This document shows positions 1 through 34,500 of a stretch of DNA of 64,000 nt, one piece after another. This DNA comes from Pempheris klunzingeri. Its lineage: Eukaryota; Chordata; Actinopteri; Acropomatiformes; Pempheridae. Where the stretch lies: assembly GCF_042242105.1 (NCBI RefSeq), contig NC_092030.1:755001-819000 (forward strand), given 5' to 3'. Position 1 is the first letter of the stretch. Every line of letters begins with the position of its first letter. The notes under the pieces are model-generated. The model saw only the letters and a list, made by a program, of their open reading frames with translations. It did no database searches and was not told the origin of the DNA. Position numbers and translations under genes: made by a program.

Positions 1-177
1 GACTGAAGAAGCTGTTTGTTTCTAAAAAGTATCAATTATTATATTAAATATGAAGTATAAATCGATAATATATATAACAGACTATCACTATAATACGCCC
101 ATAATGTTATTTTGACATTTGTAAAGCATCCCTCTTGTCTGAGAATTATATATCTGCGCTTTTATTTTGAAGGGTGG

Positions 178-207
178 CCGGAAGTGACTGCGCCGTGGAC
201 CGGAAGT
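178..207 (+). promoter_or_regulatory. plgrkt: Twin ETS-type sites in the plgrkt promoter
   Basis: Two copies of CCGGAAGT lie at 178-185 and 200-207, 22 bp apart (two helical turns) and in the same orientation. This is the binding core of ETS-family factors such as GABPA, typical of TATA-less housekeeping promoters. They lie about 450 bp upstream of the plgrkt start codon. Because an acceptor AG at 630-631 precedes the coding exon, a noncoding first exon must lie between here and about 600, which places these sites at or near the transcription start. The motifs are seen directly; their promoter function is inferred. Confidence 0.5.
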
Positions 208-652
208 TAGCTGTGTGCCCTTGAACCCACGTCAGTCCTGCTTTTGTGTCCACTGTCATTATTCTGTTTAACTTACTGTCTTCAAAGTGTAGTAGGTACG
301 TAGAGCTTTTATGTTTTATGCTAAAGTTAGCTCATCATCATCAGCTAACTGTATGTAGCTAAGTAGCATTAGCACACATCATTAGCCTAATTAACTAGCT
401 AACAGGAAGCAGCGCAGAAACACACGTGAGGTCTGTTTGCTAACTTTGCTTGGTGCTAGCAGCTAGCATCATGTTAGACAGAGGCTCTGACAGACCGACG
501 CTGAGCTCCAGCTACTGATTCTGGCTGAAAGCTGCAGACAGTGAAGCACCTTTACAGCTTCTAGTTCTGGTTCCAGCCTGTGAGTTTGGTGAAGATGTGT
601 TTGCTCATGTTTTGGGTAACTGTGTGTGCAGGCCGGCGGAAACAGCGCCGCC

Positions 653-9134
<8,482 letters not shown>

Positions 9135-11166
9135 CGGGTCGGCGTGTTCGAGGCTAAAGCGTAATCGTCCAGTCGATGCATTCACACGTTCTGCTTCTGC
9201 TTAATCATGGACAAACATGTTAAATACCAGCTGCCTTTTTGACGCTATGAGTCCATGGTTTGCACTAATTACATTTTATCATGGACCTCCAGTCAGATGA
9301 ATGAATATTAAACTAAAATAATGTTTCTGTGGTTGTTAGAGGTGCATCAGGAGCCAAACACTGAGGAAAATACTTAAGTTATTGACTAGTTTATCATGAA
9401 AGATCAGATTTATGTCAGTCAGAGACTTTGCTGTGTCCCAAATTCAGACGGACTCTGTTCACAGTATCTACTTCACATTAAACCAGTTCATAAGCCCCCC
9501 CCCCCCCTCCATTTTAGGTTTTCATCACGCCAGCGTCTCTCCAAGGGTTCGTCTGTCTCATCGGTTTGGGTGCAATTAGTTATCTAATGCAATGAAAGGA
9601 GATGAGAAGTCATGATTGACAGCTGATCCTGACCTGTGATTGGGTGCATATATCAGTGACAAGGCGGCCATCTTTATTTACTATATATAGACGGCAGCTA
9701 AAAAGAGACTCAAAGGTTTAGCACTTATTCTGTTTCACCGCCAAACTGCAGCTTCCTTTAGTTTATGTGAAGCTCCGTTTCCTGTACAGTTTGGATGAAA
9801 AACACTCTGTCTGGGATGACTTTACTTTATTTCGTCACCACTCCGGTGTGAACGTAGGACAAACCAGAAACCAGCTCAGAGACGAACGCCTGTGGAAGCT
9901 GCGTTAAGTGTTTTTGACCAGCAGAGGGCAGAACACACAGCGTGACCCCTCAGAGAAACATGAAACCTCACTGGTGCTTGTTTCTACCCTGTTTGACACG
10001 TGCAGAAGCAGCGCGGCCTTTTTCAGCTGTAGTGTGGTTTCTGTCGACACGTTGGACGTCTCCTGGTCGCTCGCTGTCCAGGCTTGTTTCCTCAGATGTC
10101 ACATCAGATAATCAGAGCAGCTAACGAGTGTTAATATCAAACTCAGCTGAGTTTTGACTGTAAAGACGCTGCAGACATCCGTCCTGACAGCAGAAGATTG
10201 TTTTTACCCCAAACTGACTTGAGTTCGTTTGCCAAGGAGCCTCATGTTAGCCTGATGTTAGCATCGGGGCGCCCTTGACTTTTATCTTTATTTTCACCGT
10301 CGTGTTCGATGGATGTAAATATGAGGTGCTGATATTTATGTATTTACATCGTTTTGACTCATGTTCGACACCATGAGAACTATATTTGTAAATGCAATAA
10401 ACAGAAATATCACAAAGACTTTTCCTCTCACTCGTCTTTTGAGACAAAGATCCAAAGTCACAAACACGCCCTGTTTTTAGATGGATGCACGCAGCATTAA
10501 AGGGACAGTTCCCCACGTTTTATGTCTGTGTTGACGGTAAATGTAGCCAGAAGAAGAAATAAATGCCTCAGTGCTACTATACTGACAAGAGATGCTCTAA
10601 GAGAGCCCTCTAAACTAATGACTAATGATTTCTTAGTTTGTGTACTTTGAACAAACACTCATATAAACATCATTAATATTTCTTAATTTATTGTATTAAT
10701 TCTTGAAAACTCTTAATAAGAGTATCATTAACATCTCTAATATTGAAGCTGAGTTCTCCCGTCGTTCTACCTGGTCACTGGCGTTGTCAGGTGACCGCTA
10801 GCCAGGGGGCGTGGCTCTAGATGGCGCTCTCTTCGCTTGTAGTTCGAACTCCCTCTGATTCCAGCAGTGACAGCACTCAGGTTCTGGATGAGGAAACGTT
10901 GTACCGTGTTTTGTTTTGTTTTTTTCAGCCAAATCCAGCAGTGAATGTCAGCGTGGGCAGGTTTTTGCGCTCAGTGCATCCTGGGACATGTAGGCGCTGC
11001 CAGCATGGCTTCACATTTACCATCAACACTGATCAGACATCCACATAAAACGTGGTGAAATGTCCCTTTAATAGAAGCCTCAACCACTTCAAATCTTAAT
11101 TTCTTCCCAGCAAAGACGTCACACATGCCTTCGTATAGTTTGACTCAAAAAATAATTTGGCACCAA

Positions 11167-11217
<51 letters not shown>

Positions 11218-11651
11218 CACTCACACACACTTCACATAAAAACATCCCCCCATTTCACTACAATAAAGAAATAAGTCCAAGTGCGTCATTGTCATCAATC
11301 TAAATGACGTGTGTGTGTGTGTGAGGGAGGGATGGGGAGTGAAGGGGGAGTGAAGGGGGAGGGAGGGTTGGGGTGGAACGTGTAAACTCGTATGAGAACT
11401 AGTGACCGGTCTGTGCATGAGCACGAGGAGAGGAGACCACGGTGGGCTCTGCATCACCACACCGATAAATAGAAGCATCTTTTACAACTGGAGCTCAACA
11501 AGCTGCAGCCAAACTCTCCTGCAGGAAGACAGAAACCAGGAAGCAGAGCAGCAGGACCGGACGCAGACATCAAACCCGAGGCGGAGCCCGGCCGACCCCC
11601 CCTGCAGCTCAAAGCAGCCCCTCGCTCCTTTAGTGTCGGCACAGGTCAAAG
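9135..11651 (+). other. plgrkt 3' UTR and intergenic region to the relaxin gene
   Basis: From the plgrkt stop to the relaxin start codon. A candidate polyadenylation signal (AATAAA) for plgrkt is at 10396-10401. The region contains a poly-C run near 9496-9509, the TTAA-flanked transposable element at 10497-11071, a (GT)n at 11170-11213 and a purine-rich stretch at about 11323-11380. A TATA-like 'gataaatag' is near 11463-11471, about 180 bp before the relaxin ATG. No other gene is recognisable. Confidence 0.6.
10497..11071. mobile_element. Short terminal-inverted-repeat transposon with TTAA flanks (piggyBac-like MITE)
   Basis: The termini 10501-10525 and 11043-11067 are inverted repeats of 25 bp with 23 identities, beginning AGGGACA and containing CACGTTTTATGT. 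Both ends abut TTAA (10497-10500 and 11068-11071), the target duplicated by piggyBac-type transposases. The interior of about 567 bp has no transposase-length open frame, so it would be non-autonomous. The repeats and flanks are seen; the superfamily assignment is inferred from the TTAA and could be wrong, because ATTAA lies inside the symmetric part. Confidence 0.7.
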
Positions 11652-12516
11652 ATGCTGTGGAGGCTGACTCTCGCCGTGGCGGTGGTGTATGTCGGAGGCG
11701 TTTGCAGCGGCGTGAAGGCGGATGTGATGAGCAGGCTGATCATGCCGAGGGACTACGGCGTGAAGCTGTGCGGCAGAGAGTTCATCAGAGCGGTCATTTT
11801 CACCTGCGGGGGCTCCCGCTGGAAACGCTCCACAGACTCAGGTGAGTTTCACCAACGTCTCTAATCTCTAACACAGATCAGCAGCACAAAAGATCCACTT
11901 GTACTCTAAAATCTGCTTTTGACACCTTTCACACGCTGTGCAGTAGCTCAGGTGAAGAGTCAGGGAGGGGCTTCTCAGTGAGGCTAAAGATGATGGAAGT
12001 CAGTTAAAACAGTTTTCATCAGAGGACAAGTCAGCCTCATATTTCAGCACCGTGCTCCATCAGTAGTGTGGTGTTCATCTGTAAGATGACTGTTCTCCTG
12101 TTTGTCTTTATTAGTTTAAATGATGTTTAGCTCTGAAGCTTTCCATTAAACTGCATCCTTTCCCTCCTCCAGATCCCCTCTGGTGGAGCGACCTCAGTGA
12201 CGTCACAGTGGAGGATGGCCGGCACACACGGCAGCTCGCAGCAGACGGCCGCTCTGACCTCCTCGCCGCCGCCTCTTCCTCCCTGTCAGACCTCCTGGCT
12301 CTTTACGGGGCCGTGGGAGTCGGGCAGCAGCCGCTGAGCGTCCCGTCCCCGCTGCAAAGGTCTCAGCTGGCCGTCGTTTTAGGCGAGCAGGACGGGAATC
12401 CGGCTGCGGCCGACTGGGCCACGCCGAGCAAGAGGAAGAGGAACTTTTCTCTGGGTGTGGCGGGGAAGTGCTGTAACCAAGGCTGCACCAAAAATGACAT
12501 TGGACGCTTGTGCTGA
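11652..12516 (+). CDS. rln: Relaxin-family peptide hormone precursor (RLN/RLN3 type), complete
   Basis: Two exons, 11652-11841 and 12173-12516 (stop 12514-12516), join in phase to 177 aa, the usual two-exon relaxin layout. There is a signal peptide (MLWRLTLAVAVVYVGGVCSG), then a B chain with the receptor-binding RxxxRxxI motif in GVKLCGREFIRAVIFTCGGSRW, a connecting peptide of about 95 aa, a basic cleavage site (KRKR) and an A chain, VAGKCCNQGCTKNDIGRLC, with the CC-x3-C-x8-C pattern. The two chains are joined by disulfides after processing and signal through RXFP receptors. The B chain is nearly that of relaxin-3. The A-chain core KCC..GCTK resembles relaxin-1/2. Position beside jak2 and plgrkt matches the human RLN1/RLN2 locus at 9p24, so rln is preferred over rln3. 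Confidence 0.88.
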
Positions 12517-12588
12517 GGAGGAGGAGGAGGAGGAGGAGGAGGAGGAGGAGGAGGAGGAGGAGGAGGAGGAGGAGGAGGAGGAGGAGGT
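12515..12588 (+). repeat. (GAG)n microsatellite fused to the relaxin stop codon
   Basis: About 24 GAG/GGA triplets begin inside the TGA stop of the relaxin gene and run into its 3' UTR. The opposite strand therefore shows a long polyproline open frame, which is not a gene. Confidence 0.97.
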
Positions 12589-12882
12589 GGTTTGGGGGTG
12601 ATGGCAGAGGGGTCGTGATGTGAAGATGGTGTGATGGGCGTTAGCAGGCAGTGTAGAGCGGTGGGAAGACGGAGGAGGAGAGTGAGTTTTCCCGTGTGGT
12701 GTCTAATAACCTTTAGTGAGCGACTGTCACTCATGTCCTGTTCCACAGAAGATACAGAACGCAGAGGACTCGTCACTCCAGCTTCATGTCTGTCACATTT
12801 GGTTTCCTCTCCTCACGTGTTTGATATTTTGTTTAACGAGGGATCATCATGTACTGTATGTCCACCTTTCAGCATCACTGAG

Positions 12883-12959
12883 AATAAATTTGAAACCCTG
12901 TGTTAATATGAAAGGCTGAGCTGAATCATATATTGTCTTAAAGGATTTGGAGCAATAAA
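12883..12959 (+). terminator. rln: Candidate polyadenylation signals of the relaxin gene
   Basis: AATAAA occurs at 12883-12888 and again at 12954-12959, about 370 and 440 bp beyond the relaxin stop. Either could direct 3' end formation. There is no experimental support in the sequence itself. Confidence 0.45.
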
Positions 12960-13564
12960 CGGCGTCCGTGTTCTCGCCTGCAGACGATCTGACTGAAGTA
13001 CGTTCGTACTCCAGCAGGCCAATATCACACATTAATGTCATTTAGGCTGCTCTGAACTTATTGCTGGCCTCTGTTCACAACATTACGCCTGCCTGATCAT
13101 TTTCTGTCAACACCCGGAGGACACACAAAAGAGCAGATGATGTTTTTTCCTGTTAACCCTTCCTGACGCAGCTAAAGCAAACCTTTAACCCCCCCACACA
13201 CACACACACAACCACACAACACTGCTTCTGGTCTTAGTGCAGAGATGAAGCTTTAAGAGAAGTTACATTTAGATTAAAACAATCCAAAGCCTGCAGCAGG
13301 GTTGTTTCAGAAAAGCACACCTGCATGTTTCAAACATCTGAACAAACTGAAATAAGGAAGCAGCAGTTTAATCTTTGGATTGAAAATTAGACATATTTGA
13401 CAAAGTAACCGCATTTGGTCTCACACACCAGTGCACGCGTATCACAATAAGAGTTAGATGAATAAAAAATAAAAAAAACATGAATACAAAACAGAAAAAT
13501 AAAATGACTCATTGGACATCATCGCTCTCCATCACAGCATGTGTGGGGAGACGGCAGGATTCAG

Positions 13565-13655
<91 letters not shown>

Positions 13656-13664
13656 TGGGTGTGT

Positions 13665-13707
<43 letters not shown>

Positions 13708-13752
13708 TGTGGGTGTGTGGGTGTGTGTGTGTGTGTGTGTGTGGGTGTGTGG

Positions 13753-13822
<70 letters not shown>

Positions 13823-15022
13823 CTTTAAGTGTTTGTTTTTTCTTAATTAAGTCTGAAAATGAGAGCTGCTGCTCCATTAATCTGATTCTGCTCAGAGTTT
13901 CCTCTCAGTCCCGCCCCCCCCGCCCCGACCATCAGCATTAACATGAACTTTTAAACATTTAAACAAAAACTAAAGAAGTGGCCGCTGCTGCACACGAGAG
14001 AACACGTATTCAACACATTCAGCTTTAAATGGAAAAATAATCCCATGAACAAAAGGCAGATGAGTTTACATGAAACCATGACTGGAAATAAAAGCTCCTC
14101 CCTTCAGTACTTCATTCTCTGCCGTCAGGCGGGTCGTCCACCCAGTGAGCACACGATACTGAATACTGAGTGAATGTAGTCCTTACAAAGACAAGCCTGG
14201 TGGTTCTGTGGTGCCGTGTGAGTCGGGACACGACCACACAGACGGGTGGTTATTATTTTTATTACATGGTCACTGCAGTCTCTTGGGTGTATTTCATTGG
14301 TTCCACATGACAGGAAGTGACGTAAACTGGTACCAGGCGGCTGGTGTTGGACCTCTGTTGTGTGGAGAGAGCAGAGGACTCTGGGTGCTTTCTGCTGTTG
14401 CTTTATGAGCTCCACTGTGTCATCCTCGGTGTGCAGGGACGATATGTAGAAAGTCCACGGTTTGGGGGGGGGGGGGGGGGGTCTGTAGGGGGTCCCGTTG
14501 TGATGCGAGTACAGCCGGTGCCGTACGTGGACGCTGTGTTCTTAGAAATATCAACAAGTCAATGTGAGCGTCAGCAGGAGGAGCCCCGCTCAGACGTTCA
14601 GACGTGCTCACAGTCCCACGGCCTCTTTTGTTTGACTAAATAAGTTCATTTCACAAAATCAAAGCACTGAGCACAAGCTAAATGCTGGCCGTCGCTGATT
14701 TAGACACTTTTGGTAGTAAAACTGATTTTAAGGCTCAAACATTCAACACAAGTTAGTGGAGAAAAGTATGTGGTTCCTCATGACTGATAGAAAACTTCAT
14801 TTGTTATACACATGTACAATAACAAGAAGAAATGTTCTGTAAGGCATCAGATGAGATGTGAGGTTGAGGTCAGATGTAGTGTGCTACCTGATGAGAGTCT
14901 GATCATCACCCTTCTTATCTGAGGAAATGTTCATTATGCCGGAGGAGCACCGAGAGAAGGAACCAGGCGTACGGACGTCCTGCTGTTGACCTGAAGCTCA
15001 AAGGTTCAGGGATCGGTGACGC
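12960..15022. other. Convergent intergenic region between rln and jak2, including the probable jak2 3' UTR
   Basis: The two genes point toward each other here. A TTTATT at 14258-14263 is AATAAA on the minus strand and would give jak2 a 3' UTR of about 0.75 kb. The region also has the long GT/GGGT array at 13567-13821 and a G19 run at about 14463-14481. I see no gene in it. Confidence 0.5.
13567..13821. repeat. Compound (GT)n/(GGGTGT)n array, 255 bp
   Basis: A pure GT run of about 85 bp is followed by blocks of GGGTGTGTGG interspersed with GT. All six frames are open through it and give Cys-Val or His-Thr repeats; these are artefacts. Confidence 0.97.
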
Positions 15023-28503
<13,481 letters not shown>

Positions 28504-31500
28504 GGGCTGCGTGAAACAAACATCCACCTGTCCAGGGATGAGGCAACGAGACACAGGTGAGAATGAGAGCAAGAGAAATATATATACTGAGGTTCACATG
28601 TGAAGATGTACTCCTGCTAGCATGCTGATGTTTAATAGGAGGTACAATGTCCACCATGTTCACCATCCCAGTTTAGTGTGTTAGCATGCTAACAGTGGCT
28701 AATGAAGGTACATTATACCTGATGCTGATGGGGAGTCATTAGTTTGGTCTAACTTTCAGTAAAGTCTTCCTCTGGAAGTCATCATGTTTCAGATGTTTCA
28801 TTACAGTGAATCCAGTGCTTGTTGAGATATGTGAGCACTGACTGATCCACAGAATTACATCAGTATCCACGCCACACGGTTTGCTGCACAGACAAACCCA
28901 AGAAGTCGTCCAGGGGAACTGTTTGCTGGCAGGTGATTGGATGAACCGTCTGTCTGACAATCATCAGCTAAAACTCTCTTGGTCTTCTTTCCATGAAGAA
29001 ATCCTGTGCAGGTCAGATAGAACTGATCCTTTAGCAGCCCTGATTGTTTTCAAACCAACATTGCCGTCCCACCTAAACCCTGCTGCTGATTGGTCCAAAC
29101 CACTTGAATCACATAGCTCAGAGTCTGGTAAGATAGATATTCTGTGATGGTGATCTGGCACGGCTGGAAATTTAGTGGAAATGGTGGCTGTGGTGTTTTT
29201 CTTAACTGAATCTTACTCAAGTTACTGAATCTAAAAACTGTCAGTCACAAACAGTGGGTATTCTGTCCTTTATAGCTTGTCATTACCGGAGAAACTGGCG
29301 TCTGCGTCCCATCGGGGATAAACACTGATTATTTGATTCAGGGAGTCTGAAAACTAAAGCTGGTCTTTGGCAGAAAGACTAAAATATCCTGATAGATTTA
29401 ATGCAGTTATGCTCAGAATAAGATTAAAATGCCTCAGTCACAATAAAATGTCTCACTCTGATTTAATGCGGTAAGTCTATCATGACTGAATCGAATTAAA
29501 GGATGAAATTAAGAAACTTTAAATATCATCACAGGGCAAGACCTCAAATGCACCCACGGGGGAAGAGGAGCGCGTGGAGAAAGTGGAGAAGAAAGTGAAG
29601 TCTTATCATAGATCATCATTAGACCGTTAGTGTGGACATCAGAGGTCTCACTAACAGACTGGTGTTAGAGTAGAGAAAAGGTACCTTATATGTGAGGAAT
29701 GTGTAAACGTTTTTTTAGTCCGTCCGTTCACTCTGACTTATACTCGACTCAAAATGATTGTTATAGCAATAATAATAATAATAAAAAACTTTACATTACA
29801 TTATACAGAGCCCCAAAGTGCTTTACAAAAGACTAAATGAAAAATAGAAGAAAAAAAAGACTTAAGAGGCAAAATGAACCAATAAATAAGAACAATAAAA
29901 CAATGAAATGCATAAAAACAATGATGTTAAAAAGGTCAAATTAAAAGTAAGAAAAAATTACCGAGCTGCTTCTTAAAACTATGGACGGTAACGGGGGGCT
30001 GCTTCACCGCTGTGAGTGGATCACTTTGGATCATACAAAGGTTTGAAGGTGCCAAACAATGAATCCTCAGTGTTGCAGTCAGCCGATGTCGTGATGCTGA
30101 AGCTGGAGCGATGTGTTCCCTTTTCCTGGTTCTAGTTACGACTGTTGGCTACTGAATTCTGCAGAATCAGAGTTGTTTGGTAATCCTCTGCTGGTGCACT
30201 GCAACAGTCCGGTGGAGAAGACACACTGGATCCAACAGAAACTCTAAGTATCACGCTGGTCCGTTTCTCTGGACTCCACAGCCACTTGGGCTCTTTCAGA
30301 TGCCAGAGATGCTCTCGTGTCCCTCTCTGTAACCATAAATGGTTCAGCGGCACGAGATGAGCGCTGCTGATCAGAAGACATAATTACTCACCACAAGACT
30401 GCAGTGCAGCAGGCTTACTGAGCCGGACCGCCCTCAGGCTCCAAACCAAGTGTGTGTGTTCAGCATCTGGATGAACGTTTGGTACTTTCTCTGTTCCAAG
30501 TGCTAATGCTTTTACCGCACTGTCTGCTGGCCACTTTCTATTTATCAGTGCTGTAGTTTCTAAGCGTGTTAGCAGCACGGCTCCACCACTTTGGAAATTT
30601 GGCTTGATAGTCTTTGGATGATTGCCACGAGGTGTGATAGACACACTCACGTCCCCTCCAAAATAAACCAGTCAGTTAGTTATTAGTGCTTATTAATTAG
30701 CATTAGCATGTTAGCGTTGGCTTGGTGAGAATATGTTGTATATGACACTGTTTATGAAAATGCTAAAGCACAAGATTCTTTTCTCCACTATTTTTTCCAA
30801 CTAGGTCATGTTTTGTTTGCTGCAGATCAAATGTAATTAATGCTTCTAATGGTATTGATCACAATCTTGTGAATCAGTTTCCTGTGTTGTGCTGTACTGT
30901 GAAGGAGGAGTTCCCAGTAAGCTGAAACAGAATATGGGCTGTTTTCAGTTGAGATACTGGACTGTGTCCACATGGCTCCACGCTGCTGCTCTGCTGGCGA
31001 GGAGTTACAGCGGTAGAAACAGATGGAATACAACATCTTTTCCAATATTTCATGTTTTGCAGTCAGACTTTCCTGTCTGAAACAATCTGTGTGTGTGTGT
31101 GTTAAGGTTAAGATGGCTTATAGATACTATACTAATAATATATTGTTTTTAATGTGTTGAGGGTGGGGTATACTACATCATTTCTACATTTCATAACGTC
31201 CTTGCATTCTTTTCCTGTACGGTGGTGACTGTGGTTATTAAAGCTGCACCCTGAACTACAGCGATCAATGAAAACCTCAGAGCATCCCACGCTGGACGTC
31301 TCCTCTGAAGCAGCACAGACGAACAATGGTGGTATTATTCTGGAGTGATAAGAGTCAAAAACTGTAAAGACAAAGTGCCACAGTGTGAACAATCTGCACA
31401 AATGTTTCTGAGGGAGGATGAACTAAGTGAATAACAATATGCTGTAGACAATATGAAACCATCCGCTCCTTAGAATAAAAAAAGCTCTCTGGGAAAAGCA

Positions 31501-34500
31501 CAAAAAAAAACAGAATTTGAAAAATGCAGCTCCACCTCCCCCCTCGCTGTCCTAACCTTCTTCCAGCAGATGACCACAACGTTTGCAGGCACTTCATACG
31601 TGCAGGAAAATAAAACTGAAGCAGCCCTGACTGACGCGGAGTCAGATAGCAGTAAAATAAGGGTATCAAACAGGCTTCTGATTGGCTTTACACGCTTAAT
31701 CTTATCTCCGGGCCAATTTACATTTTATTTACAATTTGCAATTTATTCTAGCTTGAAAGAAATGTACTTTTGTGTGCTGCGGTTATCTCACTGTGAATTA
31801 CAGGCAGTAGCTGAGTTACAAACACCGACAGACACATTTAACGTAGAGTTTGACAGCAGCGGTTGTTTAATTTTTGACAGGGTCACTAATTCTGTGCAGA
31901 AGCTGCTGTTTACACACCCAAAACGTTTATCACGCAGCAGACAGGCGGAGAGCAGGACCCAGTCCCTGCTGGGTCTTATCTGGGCCTCGGTGCTCGCTGA
32001 GGTCAGCGCTATCAGCTCTGACACATTTTGCCCTTAAAGCTCCAACGCCGTCTGCCGATGGTGCCTCTTTAGTCGGCCACCAACCGACCGCTGGGCCTCC
32101 CTTAAGGTTTGGACTAAGTTCCTTATTGTCTGCTGCGATTCAAGAGGCTGCTGGAAGCCACAAAGCCAAAGTTCCTGACGAGAGCACAAAGCTCGCTGAC
32201 CGACTTTGTCCTGCAGAGTAATTTTCAACGCTGATATTTTTCCCACAGAATACATTTGGATGGAGTAAGATACAGCAGGAAAGGCACATATTAGAACTCC
32301 ATGCTCAATGTGCTTTTATGACAAGTAGAAATGTTTGGCAGTGGGACTGCCCAAACAATGTTTTAGTGTCCTTTAATCAATGATATTACATAAGCACTCT
32401 ACTGAATGTCTATATAAATATTTATGTCAAAATATTATCTGTAATCTATTCTCCAATGGGCTCAAGTGAGAATGGGATGAACTTAAGTTCTGGCTCAGTG
32501 GCTTGTAAAGCACTGCCAAATACTAATCCGCTATAAATGACACTCAGACACTTTATCAAAGCAAGTTGGAAGAAAAAAATCAACACGTAGTAAAAATCAG
32601 AGAGAAAACCCCTCCACACCAGCAGGGTGGTCCACATCTGCTCAGCACTTCTGGGTAACAGAGATTTATTTAAGAGGCGCAGCTCATCATCCATTTATCA
32701 CTTTAAACTGTGAGGATGGACAAACAATGGATGACAGTGAACAAAACTACACTGTGGTTTCACTTCAGACGGTTTTAGTCGGTCAAATCAACAACAGAGC
32801 CACTCAAGAAGAACCTGAGATACAAGATGAGATGACTTTAAGTGTCCACAGATCCCGTATAAGGTCCAGGAGGTCTGATGGGGTATTTACACTCATCTTA
32901 ACAACCGGCTGTAACATCACCAAATACTCCGTGCACTCAGGGCTGACCCACCCGAGGTCTACGCTCACATCCAGTTTGTCCAACAATGCTCTGCAGGAGG
33001 AAATGGGCGTGTACTCTGACCTGCACGCCAACGTCTGCAGACTGGCGCCTGTTTCTGCTGTGTGCCAGATGTTTATCCATCTAGAAAAAATGTCTGAAGT
33101 TTATGATCAAGATAGTTTTGGTCAGAGTCCTGTAAGGAGATCGTTTTGCTGCCCGGCTCAGTCATACGGTTCTGCTTGACCCTCCTGATTCACTGTGCCA
33201 CCACAGCACCACCAACCATATCCTGGAGAGGTTTTCATCACACTAATCCTGCTCTTTAATCTCCTCCTACTCTTACACCCTCTTAGAGGACTTGATTATG
33301 AAATCCCCCCTTTTGTCTTTTGGCAGGAGACCTCACATGCAGGAAAAAGGATCATAATTAAAAGAGGACAATGGTGGGCTGGACAAGCTGACCAGGACCA
33401 CTGTTTTTTATTGTGGGATGTAATATTTAGTCACTGAGCAAACAGTACAATAAGAGAGCTGTGTCTGAAGTTCATATTGTCCTTGGCACCATTGCTCACC
33501 CACTTCCCATGCGCTGATGCAACACTGTGGTTGCGTAAGTGCATTTAAACTTCCACAAAAGTGTCAGCGAAACGTAACCACGCAGTGTGTCCTTACTTTC
33601 TGTATTGACAAACTGAAATCAGCACAATACTGTTGTACGTTCCGCTTTCTTTTGGTGTGACTTCCCACTGCAGAGGGACAAGTGGCCACTCACTACTCAC
33701 TACTGCACATGGCTCTTTATATCGCCGATGCACAAACAGTACACCACTTTCTTACTTTCTCGTGCTATGTTAAAAGAGATCCTCTAATAAAACACCTCAA
33801 ACTGATGCAGGCGGTCAACGGTGTACACAGTGCAAAAAGCAAAAGCCCTTCAAATATAAATGAATCGAGGCTGTGTGGTGATTTTACTCCAAAACACAGC
33901 ACCGTGTGGGATGTTTTCACCCTCCGGGGTTCAGACCCAGCTGCAGGTCTCTCTACGTTCTGGTGCTTCTACGACTGACGTGGAAAAAGAAGGCGATCTG
34001 CTGTTTCCACTTGTTCCACTTTAAACTAGCCGACTCTTTTTTCTCCACTGCAGCAGCTGACAGTGAAGTTAGCTGTGTGTGGCCTGGATGAAACCTGCAA
34101 CACACATGATCACACACGTCCTTCCAGTAAACCCACACGGAAAAACGCTCAACCAGCTTGCAAGAACTGAAGAATCAACATATGAATAACATTTGTGTAA
34201 AAACAATCAGATTGACCTGTTTCTTCAAACTTCACACAAAATAAAACAGCTGTTTACAGCATGTCTAACCCTAAGTACCGCTGTTGTAAGTGAAGCCTTG
34301 TTGTGACAAATGTTGAGTTGGTACTGTATCTTCCCCCGCAGCCCAGCAGTCCCCTTTACAAGGCAAACAGTCAGTTTAAGAGCCCAGATTAGTGTCACTG
34401 GTGGGGATGACTGAATCGTGGCAAAAAAACACATCAAAAGTGTGCCTGAGAGCCTGAGCTGGAAAATGACTCAACTGCTCTGACAAGAATCAACTAACCT

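Noticed and set aside
12363..12776. 137-codon minus-strand frame with polyproline
   Set aside because: It is the reverse of the relaxin A-chain exon and the (GAG)n tract; no independent signal of coding.
13509..13941. Open frames of up to 153 codons giving Cys-Val or His-Thr repeats
   Set aside because: They are translations of the GT/GGGT microsatellite and are open in every frame.
14834..14906. Box C/D-like pattern on the minus strand (GTGATGA near 14896, CTGA near 14846)
   Set aside because: No terminal stem outside the boxes, and it lies in the probable jak2 3' UTR, not an intron.
30132..30650. Minus-strand frames of 73 and 88 codons as remnants of a transposase
   Set aside because: No motif of any transposase or reverse transcriptase is visible.
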